From: an uncultured bacterium
GTDB lineage: Bacteria; Acidobacteriota; UBA890
Length of the DNA stretch: 14,743 nucleotides
Direction: 5' to 3'
NCBI GenBank assembly: GCA_937922775.1
Contig: CALAKE010000668.1
Location: 1-14,743 of the forward strand
The notes under the pieces were generated by a model. The model had not been told where the DNA came from and made no database searches. It worked only from the letters and a program-made list of their open reading frames with translations. The position numbers and the translations under genes were made by a program. How positions within the stretch are numbered: the stretch's first letter is position 1; each line of letters starts with the position of its first letter. This document shows, piece after piece, positions 6,818 through 14,244 of this stretch.

Positions 6818-8371
6818 ATGACCGCCCCCGACGCAGCCAGCCAAGGGTTTCGGCACAGGCTCGTCAGCGACATCCGCAACTATCTGGGTCGGAGCATGGC
6901 CGCTCAGGTCATCGCACTGGGTGCCGGACTCGTGGTTGCCCGCGTGCTCGGACCAACCGACTACGGGCTCTGGAGCGGGCTGCAGCTCATCTCCATCTAC
7001 TGCGCCTACGCAACCCTGGGGATGTTGGTGGCGCTCAACCGAGAGATCCCGATCTGGCGGGGGCGTGGCGACAGCGCCAAGGTCGACCGCATGCGCGACG
7101 CGAGCCTCGGGGCAACCCTGGTCTTGGTTGCCTTGATCAGCGCAGGCTTGGTCGGCTACAGCCTCTGGCGAAGTCAGCAGCTCGACCGCGACCTGTTGGT
7201 GGGCATTCTCTTCATGGCTGCGATCGTCGGCTTCCAGCAGTTGCTCGCCTTCTTCGACGTGCTGTTCCGATCTACCAACGAGTTCACTACGGTGGGGCGC
7301 CTGCGCCTCTATCGCACCGTGATCGAAATGAGCTCGGCCATCGTGCTGGTGATCCTTTTCGGTTTCGTCGGCCGCATGCTCGCTGCGGCACTGGCGCTGT
7401 TCTTGATGGTTCTGTACGCGGCGAGACGGAATCAGCAGCCGATTCATCCCCGTATCGACGTTCCCGAGGTGGGGCGATTGGTGGCTCTCGGCCTGCCGCT
7501 AATGGCCGTCGACATCACCTACGGCCTCCTCACGAGCGTGGATCGACTGCTGATCCTCGAACATCTCGATCGCACAGCGCTGGGATACTACGGTGTCGGC
7601 CTCATGGCGGTGCGCTTCCTGTACATCCTCCCTCGCGTGGTCTGGGAAACCATGTATCCACGCTTCGGCGAGCGATATGGAGAGACCGGATCCGCCGCTG
7701 CCCTGGAGCGACTTCTCCTGACACCTCTGTCCGCACTTGCCCTTCTCACGGCAATACTCCTGGGAGCCGTTGTCGTTGCCCTGCCGATCGGCGTTGCGGT
7801 GGCTCTGCCTGACTATCTAGAGGGCCTTGGGGCTGCGCGCATCTTGGTGTGCGGATCGTTCTTCCTCGGTCTGCTGGCAGGACCGGGAAACTTCATACAC
7901 ACCATCTCCAAGCGACAGGCGCCGTTAATCCTGGCCTACGGTGTCGGACTCGGCCTGACGATCGTCCTCATCCGTGGTGCGCTCTTGGGTGGATACGGGA
8001 TTACCGGAGCGGCGTGGGCAACTGTCGCTTCCTACGCAATTGTCGCTACCGTCGTGCTGGTGTACGTCTTTTCGTTCTTCTTCACACCAATGCAAGCGAT
8101 CGCCCGCCTTCTGCGCCTGTACTCGCCTTTCATGGCGATCATCAGCGTCGTGACCGTGTCAGAGTACGCGTACCCGACACCCACCGATCTCAGCGTCGCG
8201 GCGTTCGTCCTGGTAACGGTCAAGCTGTTCCTCTACGGAGGGGTGGCGGCTGTCATACTCCTCGCCACCCGGCAGCGCTGGGTCCCGTTCTTGCCCTTGG
8301 CACTGAGCCGCTCGGGTGAGGAAGCGACGGGCAGAAACAACGGGTCAAACCACCTCGGTGACAGCCGATGA
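6818..8371 (+). CDS. Polysaccharide flippase, MOP superfamily (Wzx-like)
   Basis: 517 residues with about 13-14 hydrophobic segments, near residues 28-44, 50-72, 97-117, 127-150, 168-184, 186-202, 218-240, 254-272, 302-330, 340-358, 366-388, 394-422, 434-450 and 458-484. The N-terminus has the pattern of polysaccharide exporters: short polar lead, then GLVVARVLGPTDYGLWS (37-53). LTSVDRLLILEHL followed by ALGYYGVGL (238-262) is also typical of the family. It would flip an undecaprenyl-linked repeat unit across the cytoplasmic membrane. The start at 6818 lies 6 nt after neuC without a clear SD, so coupling is likely, and its stop overlaps the next ATG (8368). The C-terminal 30 residues are polar and probably cytoplasmic. 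No Wzy polymerase is in the window. A Wzy with its many membrane segments would be easy to notice, and this protein shows exporter rather than polymerase features. Confidence 0.87.
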   Translation: MTAPDAASQGFRHRLVSDIRNYLGRSMAAQVIALGAGLVVARVLGPTDYGLWSGLQLISIYCAYATLGMLVALNREIPIWRGRGDSAKVDRMRDASLGATLVLVALISAGLVGYSLWRSQQLDRDLLVGILFMAAIVGFQQLLAFFDVLFRSTNEFTTVGRLRLYRTVIEMSSAIVLVILFGFVGRMLAAALALFLMVLYAARRNQQPIHPRIDVPEVGRLVALGLPLMAVDITYGLLTSVDRLLILEHLDRTALGYYGVGLMAVRFLYILPRVVWETMYPRFGERYGETGSAAALERLLLTPLSALALLTAILLGAVVVALPIGVAVALPDYLEGLGAARILVCGSFFLGLLAGPGNFIHTISKRQAPLILAYGVGLGLTIVLIRGALLGGYGITGAAWATVASYAIVATVVLVYVFSFFFTPMQAIARLLRLYSPFMAIISVVTVSEYAYPTPTDLSVAAFVLVTVKLFLYGGVAAVILLATRQRWVPFLPLALSRSGEEATGRNNGSNHLGDSR

Positions 8372-9408
8372 GCCGTAAGGAGAGCTTCGCGCGGTACCTC
8401 GAGCTACGCGATAGGCGCTATGCGAGCTGGTTGGACCCCGTCACCGGAATGGCTGCCGATCGATACACGTCCGCAACGGACTGCCCCGTTTGTGAAACAA
8501 ATGATTGGCGCCAGAGATTCCTGAAGCGGGGGTTTCACTGGGGCACCTGCCGGCGCTGCGGTGCGACCTACGTGAACCCCCGCCCGTCTCGTGAGGCGCG
8601 ACGCCACGCCTATCTCGGGGAGGACGCCGACTTCTACTACCGGGAACTGGCGCTCGGCCAGCGAGGCTCGAATGGCTGGCAGAGGGAGTTGGCCCTGATC
8701 GAGCGCTACGTGAAACCGCCGGGTCGACTCCTCGATATTGCCTGCGGGCGTGGTGATTTTCTGGCGGTCGCCAGGAACGCCGGCTGGCAGGTCGAGGGGC
8801 TCGAGGTCAATCCGGTTGCTGCCGTCGCCGGGCGCAGTGAGCATGGAGTCACGATCACGCCCGTCGGTTTCGAGGAGGCCGATTTCGAGCCTGCGTCCTT
8901 CGAGGTCGTAACCATCTTCCAGACTCTCGACCAGCTCGCGGCGCCACTGCGGGTGCTGCGCCGAGCCCACCAGCTGCTTGTGCCTGGTGGCCTACTCGCA
9001 GTGACGGTTCCCAACATGCGGAGCTTCATCGTGTGGGCGGTCGGAGAGCATCATCGCCACTACACTCCCGAGAAGATGGTGAGCCTTACGCCCAGCACGT
9101 TACGACGGCTGTTGAAGATCAGCGGCTTCGTCCACATCGAGGGTTTGAGGACATTTGGGGAAGAAATCACCCTCTCCAATGTCAGAGACTTATGGCGCAC
9201 TGGCTTTGAGGTCGATCTGTTCGAGTATCGAGTGGCTTCCGAGGAACGAGGGCACCCCTCTAGGCCCCTTCCCAGCCGTGAAGGGGAACGGCAGCAGAGC
9301 GCCCTCAAGAGTGCCCTACGCCCTCTGAACAACGCGCTCATCTGGATGACGAGGGTTCTCGGTCTGGGCTCCTACATGAGAGCGTATGCGCGAACCCCGC
9401 GCGGATGA
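8368..9408 (+). CDS. Zn-ribbon plus SAM-dependent methyltransferase (Methyltransf_23 type)
   Basis: 346 residues. A four-cysteine N-terminal knuckle, CPVC (39-42) and CRRC (61-64), followed by GATYVNPRP, matches the Zn-binding lead of many cluster-borne methyltransferases. The SAM site LLDIACGRGDF (121-131) and acidic strand 2, VEGLEVNPV (142-150), follow. The motif after strand 4 reads IFQTLDQLAAP (183-193), where relatives usually have a 'D.L.EH..DP' form, so the common His is replaced by Gln. LLVPGGLLAVTVPN (203-216) and GEHHRHYTPEKM (226-237) complete a typical Methyltransf_23 core. It starts in an ATGA overlap with the flippase and ends in one with the next glycosyltransferase. Its likely role is O-, N- or C-methylation of a nucleotide sugar or glycan end. 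A second protein of the same build begins at 14234. Confidence 0.8.
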   Translation: MSRKESFARYLELRDRRYASWLDPVTGMAADRYTSATDCPVCETNDWRQRFLKRGFHWGTCRRCGATYVNPRPSREARRHAYLGEDADFYYRELALGQRGSNGWQRELALIERYVKPPGRLLDIACGRGDFLAVARNAGWQVEGLEVNPVAAVAGRSEHGVTITPVGFEEADFEPASFEVVTIFQTLDQLAAPLRVLRRAHQLLVPGGLLAVTVPNMRSFIVWAVGEHHRHYTPEKMVSLTPSTLRRLLKISGFVHIEGLRTFGEEITLSNVRDLWRTGFEVDLFEYRVASEERGHPSRPLPSREGERQQSALKSALRPLNNALIWMTRVLGLGSYMRAYARTPRG

Positions 9409-10646
9409 CGAAGACTGGAGTCGATGGCGAAGTGAGAGTTTGCATCGTTGCGCGAACGACACTCCACCATAGTGCCGGCGGAATGCAGGAAAGCCTCGCG
9501 GGCCTGGCCGAGGGTCTCGTCGATCAGGGGAAGGAGGTCGTGGTCATATCTTCCGCGACGCCATCTGGACCTCCCACGCGAGTGCACCGAGGTGTGGAGT
9601 TCCACTTCGTCGATGACACGACCCCTGAATCCTACGCGGATGACTTCTTCGAAAAGGTCTACGAGCAATTCAAGAGGCTGCATGAAGCCAACCCGTTCGA
9701 TGTCGTCTTCAGCGAGAGCGTCGCGGCAGCAGGCCTCTGCGACAGGATATCCATTCCACTGGTAGCCAGGTTTCACGGTATTTGGATCGGCTGGCGACCT
9801 TCGGAGTCGCTCTACTTCCCTGAGGTATGGCAGACACTCAACGCACGGGAGCGCACTCTTGCGACTCGCCGCTTGCCCTCCACCTTCTACTACGGAAGTC
9901 GTTTGAGCCGATTGGCGCGACTCGTTTACGAAACCTCTCAGGCGATCGTTCTCGACAGCGAGTTCTCCCGTGCCCGCCTGCAGGATCGAATGCCTGGACT
10001 GGATCGCGACAAGATTCTGGTGGTGCCCCCGGCCGTCGATACCCATCGGTTTGCGCCCTCCGACAAGGCTGTTGCCCGAGACCGGTTGGGCATCGAGCGC
10101 CCGGCGCTGTTGTTCCTGAGCCGCATGACTATAGCGAAGGGGCCGAGGATAGCCGTTCAGGCAGTCGAAGCGCTCGACCCCGATCTATGTGAGTTGGTCA
10201 TGGTCGGCTCTGGACGCGAGTCGGCATTCCTGCACCGATATGTGGCTTCAAAGAAGATCGACAACGTCCGGTTCGCCGGCCTCGTGTCCGCGCGGGACCT
10301 CGCCACGTACCTCAATGCGGCGGATCTGCTCGTCTATCCAGAGCTCTCGAGCCCGGCATTCGGGCTGGTCGGAGCGGAGGCGATGGCCTGTGGGACTCCG
10401 GTCATCGCCTCGGACGCCGGGGCGATTCCAGAGGTGATCGGGGACTGCGGCTATCTATTCCCACGAGGTGATGTCTCGCGTCTAGCGAGTTTGATTTCAG
10501 AGGTTCTTGTAGCCCCGCAGACTCTCACGGAAATGGGCCAACGCGGCAGACGTCGTGTCGAGGATTTGTTCAGCCACGAGAGAATGGTCGAGACGATGGT
10601 CGATACCCTCGAGAGGGTACGAGCCCTCGGCGGCGGCAAAGGATGA
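9405..10646 (+). CDS. Glycosyltransferase, GT4-like (GT-B fold)
   Basis: 413 residues. The N-terminal acceptor domain has VCIVARTT and GGM (25-27), the glycine-rich loop after strand 1. The linker VVPPAVDTHRF (206-216) and strand FLSRMTIAKG (237-246), with R240 and K245, match the GT4 donor-phosphate pair. The C-terminal donor region is PAFGLVGAEAMACGTPV (317-333) followed by DAGAIPEVI. The second glutamate of the EX7E motif is E325, but the position eight before it is P317 rather than Glu. The start is the ATGA overlap at 9405; a GTG at 9432, just before the first strand, is a less likely alternative. It would add a hexose-type residue to the lipid-linked repeat unit. Donor and acceptor are unknown. 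Confidence 0.85.
   Translation: MTKTGVDGEVRVCIVARTTLHHSAGGMQESLAGLAEGLVDQGKEVVVISSATPSGPPTRVHRGVEFHFVDDTTPESYADDFFEKVYEQFKRLHEANPFDVVFSESVAAAGLCDRISIPLVARFHGIWIGWRPSESLYFPEVWQTLNARERTLATRRLPSTFYYGSRLSRLARLVYETSQAIVLDSEFSRARLQDRMPGLDRDKILVVPPAVDTHRFAPSDKAVARDRLGIERPALLFLSRMTIAKGPRIAVQAVEALDPDLCELVMVGSGRESAFLHRYVASKKIDNVRFAGLVSARDLATYLNAADLLVYPELSSPAFGLVGAEAMACGTPVIASDAGAIPEVIGDCGYLFPRGDVSRLASLISEVLVAPQTLTEMGQRGRRRVEDLFSHERMVETMVDTLERVRALGGGKG
10638..10643 (+). promoter_or_regulatory. Shine-Dalgarno site supporting a TTG start
   Basis: AAAGGA ends 9 nt before the TTG at 10653. No ATG or GTG in that frame lies before the first conserved strand, and the ATG at 10643 is out of frame and stops after seven codons. 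The TTG is therefore the best start. Confidence 0.45.
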
Positions 10647-10652
10647 CCGGTC

Positions 10653-11861
10653 TTGGCGAAGACTGAATCCAGCGGTGCAGGAAGAGATTCCGTCAGGTCC
10701 CTGCGGTTCTTTGTCTTGAGCTATCAATACGATCGCTGGCTAAGGGGCGACATGGGAGGATTCCGGAAAGCCTGGGAGTTGGCGGAAAACCTCCAAGCAC
10801 TCGGCCATTCCGTGGTGGTTTTCGCCCCACGAACTGAAAGGGAGAAGGTCAGCGAGTCGGTGCCCGGTGTGCAGTTTCCATTGATCGACCTGCCGATCAT
10901 CAGGCCATTGTGGGTGTACATCTGCCTATTGGTCTTGCCCCTCCTCCAGGCCCTCAGGTGGCGCCCCGACCTGCTCTACGCGCGCTCCATGGGCTCCATC
11001 GTCCCGGTCTTGGTGGCCAGGTTGTTGCGCGTTCCGTTGATCACGGAGGTCAACGGAGATTCCTACCATCATCACCTGAAGGCAGGAGCAGATGCCGGTA
11101 AGCTGGCCCGCATCCAGCGCACCGAACAACGACTGTACAGCGCTTCCGATCACCTCATCCCGATCACGCCAGGTCTCGCCAGAATGCTTCAAGACCGCTA
11201 TGGCGTCTCGCCAGAGAAACTCACGATCGTTGAAAGCGGCACGAACCTGGAGCTCTTCCAGCCGATGCATGCGGCTGCCGCGCGGCGGCAAATCGGCCTC
11301 GAGCCAGGAATACCGCACATTGGATTCTTCGGCATCTTCCTGCCTCACCAGGGTGTCGAAACATTGATACGAGCTGCACCGCGGCTTGTCGGACAGTCTC
11401 CCGGCCTGCGTTTTCTCCTGGTGGGTGACGGCGTCATGCGCGACGACTGGGAGCGCGAGGTTGCCGCTCTCGGACTCAGCGGGAACTTCGTCTTCACCGG
11501 CCAGGTGCCATATCGAGAGGTAGCTGGCTACATCGGCGCGATGGACATCACCGTTGCTCCTTTCCGCGCCGACCGTGGTGAAGTCTCGCCTCTGAAGGTT
11601 TACGACGCGTTGGCGTGCGGCCGGCCCGCGCTGGTCAGCGAGATACCTCCACTTCGCGCCTTGATCGATGACTGCCCCGCTGTCATTGCGGTCCAACCGG
11701 AAAGCAGCGAAGCGCTCGCGGTAGCGGCCCTCGAGTTGCTTTCGGATCCCGATCGCTGTGAGCGGCTGGGGGAAGAAGGACGGCGATGGGTCGAGCTGCA
11801 CGGCAGTTGGCGGGCACGTGCGCAGACCATCGCCGCGGCGAGCATCGAGTTGGTAGCGTAG
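10653..11861 (+). CDS. Glycosyltransferase, GT4-like, with membrane-associating segment
   Basis: 402 residues from a TTG start. Starting at the first in-frame ATG (10752) would remove strand 1 (RFFVLSYQYD, 18-27), so the start must be upstream, and AAAGGA (10638-10643) fits the TTG. GGF (35-37) is the glycine loop. A hydrophobic stretch, PLWVYICLLVLPLLQAL (85-101), probably docks on the membrane, as in other GT4 enzymes acting on lipid-linked acceptors. TEVNGDSYHHH (131-141) and ESGTNLELF (194-202) precede the donor domain. That domain has GFFGIFLPHQGVE (224-236), where the usual Arg/Lys pair is not obvious, and EVSPLKVYDALACGRP (310-325), where the EX7E motif reads E310...D318. It probably transfers a sugar in repeat-unit assembly. 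A 68-nt gap follows. Confidence 0.83.
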   Translation: MAKTESSGAGRDSVRSLRFFVLSYQYDRWLRGDMGGFRKAWELAENLQALGHSVVVFAPRTEREKVSESVPGVQFPLIDLPIIRPLWVYICLLVLPLLQALRWRPDLLYARSMGSIVPVLVARLLRVPLITEVNGDSYHHHLKAGADAGKLARIQRTEQRLYSASDHLIPITPGLARMLQDRYGVSPEKLTIVESGTNLELFQPMHAAAARRQIGLEPGIPHIGFFGIFLPHQGVETLIRAAPRLVGQSPGLRFLLVGDGVMRDDWEREVAALGLSGNFVFTGQVPYREVAGYIGAMDITVAPFRADRGEVSPLKVYDALACGRPALVSEIPPLRALIDDCPAVIAVQPESSEALAVAALELLSDPDRCERLGEEGRRWVELHGSWRARAQTIAAASIELVA

Positions 11862-11886
11862 CAATGGCTCTGGAACAAGGAGATGA

Positions 11887-11925
11887 ATGGACCTACGTCG
11901 AGTAACGTCGGTTCGGGCGGGTTGA
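11887..11925 (+). CDS. Possible 12-codon leader ORF (speculative)
   Basis: An ATG at 11887 lies 4 nt after a good SD (AAGGAG, 11877-11882) and gives MDLRRVTSVRAG with TGA at 11923-11925, 4 nt before the next gene's ATG at 11930. An ATG at 11883 with the same SD gives a 16-codon ORF whose TGA (11931-11933) overlaps that ATG. An ATG at 11864 gives MALEQGDEWTYVE, stopping at 11903-11905. None resembles a known peptide. They may be coupling devices, or remnants, or chance. I list the best-placed one only. Confidence 0.2.
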   Translation: MDLRRVTSVRAG

Positions 11926-11932
11926 ACCGATG
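11906..11932 (+). promoter_or_regulatory. Hairpin covering the start codon of the 11930 glycosyltransferase
   Basis: CGTCGGTTC (11906-11914) can pair with GAACCGATG (11924-11932): nine base pairs including one G-U, with a 9-nt loop GGGCGGGTT. The seven inner pairs (11908-11914 with 11924-11930) are perfect Watson-Crick. The ATG at 11930-11932 is inside the 3' arm and no good SD precedes it, so initiation may depend on ribosomes arriving from upstream. The pairing is seen in the sequence; the function is inferred. Confidence 0.35.
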
Positions 11933-13084
11933 AGCGGGGCAATCAGGGCACTGCAGGTCCTATCCGACGCCCAGCCGGGCGGCGGAATGACCCAGATGCT
12001 GCAGTTCGTCCGCTGGGCCGATCCTGAGCGCGTCGCATGGCAGTTCGCGGTTCCGGACGACGGTCCTCTACCCGACGCCTTGCGCGATCTCGGTGCGCGC
12101 GTACATACCTTGAGGATTGCAAGCCGCTTCGACGTCGGCGCCATCCGTAGCCTCACGAGGTTGTGTCGCGAGGAACAGCTTCAGGTTGTCCACAGCCACA
12201 ACGTGAGGGCCAATGTTCACACCCGTATCAGCGCCGTCCGCGCGGGCGTTCCCGTGCGCGTATCGACAATCCACAACTCCGTGTTTGCGTACGATGTGTC
12301 GCCCGCCAAGCAGCGCCTGTACGCAGCGGCGGAGCGCAGGACGGCGACCTGGGCGACCAGAATCATCGCCGTGTCCGACGGCATCGCCACCGAGCTGATC
12401 CAGCGGTACGGTATCGATCCCGAGAAGGTGACGATCATTCCCAACGGCATCGATCCCGAGCGGCTTCAGCCGATTCGCAATCCTGACGCAATGCGCGAGG
12501 ACCTCGGGATCGGCAGTTCCGTACCCTTGATCCTGCAGGTCGGACGGCTGACGTCTCAAAAGGGATACGACCTTCTCATTCGAGCCATGCCACGGGTACG
12601 AGAGCAACACCCCGATGTTCAACTCCTGTGCGTCGGGGAAGGCCCGGACCGACCTCAACTGGAGGCTCTCGCCGCGAACCACAGAGTCTCCGACTGCGTT
12701 CACTTCGTCGGGCATCGTGAGGACGTACCGGACTGGCTGGACGCGGCGGACCTCGTTGCCCTGGCGTCACGATCGGAGGGGATGCCGTACACCCTTCTGG
12801 AGGCCATGGCGTTGGGAAATGCGGTCGTGGCCACGCGGATTGGTGGAATCGCCGATGTTGTCGAGGACGGGACGACCGGTGTGCTGGTACCCCCCGAGAA
12901 CGCGCCAGCCTTGGCAGACGCCATCATCAATCTACTGGCTGAACCACGGAGCCGAGAGCGCATCGGCGAAGCCGCCCGCACCGAGATCCTGCAAAGCTAC
13001 ACTGCGGAAGCCACAGCCCGTGCGGTGGTCGATCTCTATGAGGACCTGGTAGTCAACGCTCGCGACTCCGGGACGATCTCATGA
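11930..13084 (+). CDS. Glycosyltransferase, GT4 family
   Basis: 384 residues with the full set of GT4 landmarks. These are the glycine loop GGGM (17-20), VVHSHNVRAN (86-95) at the interdomain face, IAVSDGIA (146-153), IIPNGIDPERL (169-179), VGRLTSQKGYD (204-214) with R206 and K211 for the donor diphosphate, and SRSEGMPYTLLEAMALG (280-296), in which E283 and E291 form the EX7E motif. TRIGGIADVV (302-311) follows. It would act as a retaining transferase using a nucleotide sugar. Start: an in-frame TAA at 11903-11905 and no other start codon after it leave only the ATG at 11930, which has a poor SD and lies in a hairpin. The stop overlaps the next ATG (13081-13084). This is the most canonical of the four transferases in the window. 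Confidence 0.9.
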   Translation: MSGAIRALQVLSDAQPGGGMTQMLQFVRWADPERVAWQFAVPDDGPLPDALRDLGARVHTLRIASRFDVGAIRSLTRLCREEQLQVVHSHNVRANVHTRISAVRAGVPVRVSTIHNSVFAYDVSPAKQRLYAAAERRTATWATRIIAVSDGIATELIQRYGIDPEKVTIIPNGIDPERLQPIRNPDAMREDLGIGSSVPLILQVGRLTSQKGYDLLIRAMPRVREQHPDVQLLCVGEGPDRPQLEALAANHRVSDCVHFVGHREDVPDWLDAADLVALASRSEGMPYTLLEAMALGNAVVATRIGGIADVVEDGTTGVLVPPENAPALADAIINLLAEPRSRERIGEAARTEILQSYTAEATARAVVDLYEDLVVNARDSGTIS

Positions 13085-14244
13085 CTCTGCTGACTATCTC
13101 TGATTTCCTCTCCCTGGACCGCTCAGGCGGTCTCGGCAGGGTCGCATGGGAAAGTGCGAAGGCACTCTCGAGACTGGGGCACGATTCGATCGTGGTCGAG
13201 CCCAGAGAGGGAACCCCATCCGAAGGCGAAGTGATTGCGGGTGTCACGGCATTTCGATCCAGCCGTGCACCTCACCTACGGACCTCTGATTTCCTGCACA
13301 CCCGGACCAACCTCATTGACGAGCTGATCGAGAAATTCGAGCCGTCAGCGGTAATCACCCACGGTCCCTTGAGTGGCTGGACGTGGGCCCGGTGCAGCCG
13401 TCGGGCCAACCTGCCGAGCTTGACGGTGTTCCACTCCGCATGGGGCGATGAGTACAGAGTGGAGCATGAGTCTGCCCAGGGCAGGGTCGGCGGCTGGTTG
13501 CGCGATCGTGCGGAGCGGCGTGTCATTCGTCGAGCCAGCAAATACCTGACCCTCAGCGCGTTCATGGCAGCTCGACTCGCCGAGCTGCACAGGGTCCCCC
13601 GGGCGGAGATCCACACGGTCCCCGGGGGAGTCGACCTCGAGCATTTCTCCCCTGGAGAAGCCAAGAGTCGGATCAGGAAGCGCCTGGGATGGAAGCTAGG
13701 GGTCCCGACGCTGATCTCTGTCAGGAATATGCGCCCTCGGATGGGGCTCGGCAATCTGCTCGAAGCGGTCGCACAGGTGCTGCCCCGCGTACCCGACCTG
13801 CGTCTCGTTTTGATCGGCCATGGCCCCCTGCGGGAGGAGCTGCACAGGTCATGCCGGAAGCTCGGCCTTGCAAACGTCGTAGACTTCGCAGGCTTTGTCG
13901 AGGACGCGGACCTACCCGACATGTACCGAGCGGCCGATCTCGCGGTCGTGCCTACGGCGGCCCTCGAGGGCTTCGGTTTGGTGATTCTGGAGGCCCTCGC
14001 CTGCGGCACCCCCGTCATGGCGACCCCCGTGGGAGGAATCCCCGAGATCCTCACGGGCCTCGATCGCCAGCTGATGAGCAACGATGTCGGCGCTACGGAC
14101 CTCGCGCAGACTTTGCTGGCCTGGCTCTCAGACGAGCAACGACTCGCCGGAGTAGCGGCTCGCAGTCGCTCCTACGTCGAGTCACGGTTCACATGGCACC
14201 GCTTCGCGGCCGGGATGATCGAGGCCCTCCGCAATGAACGATAG
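13081..14244 (+). CDS. Glycosyltransferase, GT4 family
   Basis: 387 residues. GGLG (16-19) is the glycine loop, ITHGPLSGW (92-100) and FHSAWGDEY (117-125) belong to the acceptor domain, and TVPGGVDLEHFSPGE (179-193) is the linker. The donor domain carries ISVRNMRPRMGLGNLL (212-227), with R215 in the usual arginine position, and a complete EX7E motif in ALEGFGLVILEALACGTPV (294-312; E296 and E304), followed by TPVGGIPEIL (315-324). The 'RMGL.NLL' form occurs in GT4 mannosyl/glucosyl-type enzymes, but the donor is not predictable from this. It begins in an ATGA overlap with the preceding transferase, and its last 11 nt overlap the next gene, so tight coupling is expected. Confidence 0.9.
   Translation: MTLLTISDFLSLDRSGGLGRVAWESAKALSRLGHDSIVVEPREGTPSEGEVIAGVTAFRSSRAPHLRTSDFLHTRTNLIDELIEKFEPSAVITHGPLSGWTWARCSRRANLPSLTVFHSAWGDEYRVEHESAQGRVGGWLRDRAERRVIRRASKYLTLSAFMAARLAELHRVPRAEIHTVPGGVDLEHFSPGEAKSRIRKRLGWKLGVPTLISVRNMRPRMGLGNLLEAVAQVLPRVPDLRLVLIGHGPLREELHRSCRKLGLANVVDFAGFVEDADLPDMYRAADLAVVPTAALEGFGLVILEALACGTPVMATPVGGIPEILTGLDRQLMSNDVGATDLAQTLLAWLSDEQRLAGVAARSRSYVESRFTWHRFAAGMIEALRNER

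Noticed and set aside
6416..7447. 343-codon open frame on the minus strand
   Set aside because: It lies antisense to neuC and the flippase, both clearly recognised. Its product is low-complexity His/Glu/Gln-rich, as expected from reading GC-rich coding DNA backwards, and it has no family motif.
9266..9287. CCCCTTC...GAAGGGG hairpin (7-bp stem) as a terminator
   Set aside because: It lies inside the methyltransferase coding region, about 120 nt before its stop, and has no following U-run.
10926..11942. 338-codon open frame on the minus strand
   Set aside because: It is antisense to a GT4 gene with conserved motifs. The translated product shows no domain or membrane pattern of its own.
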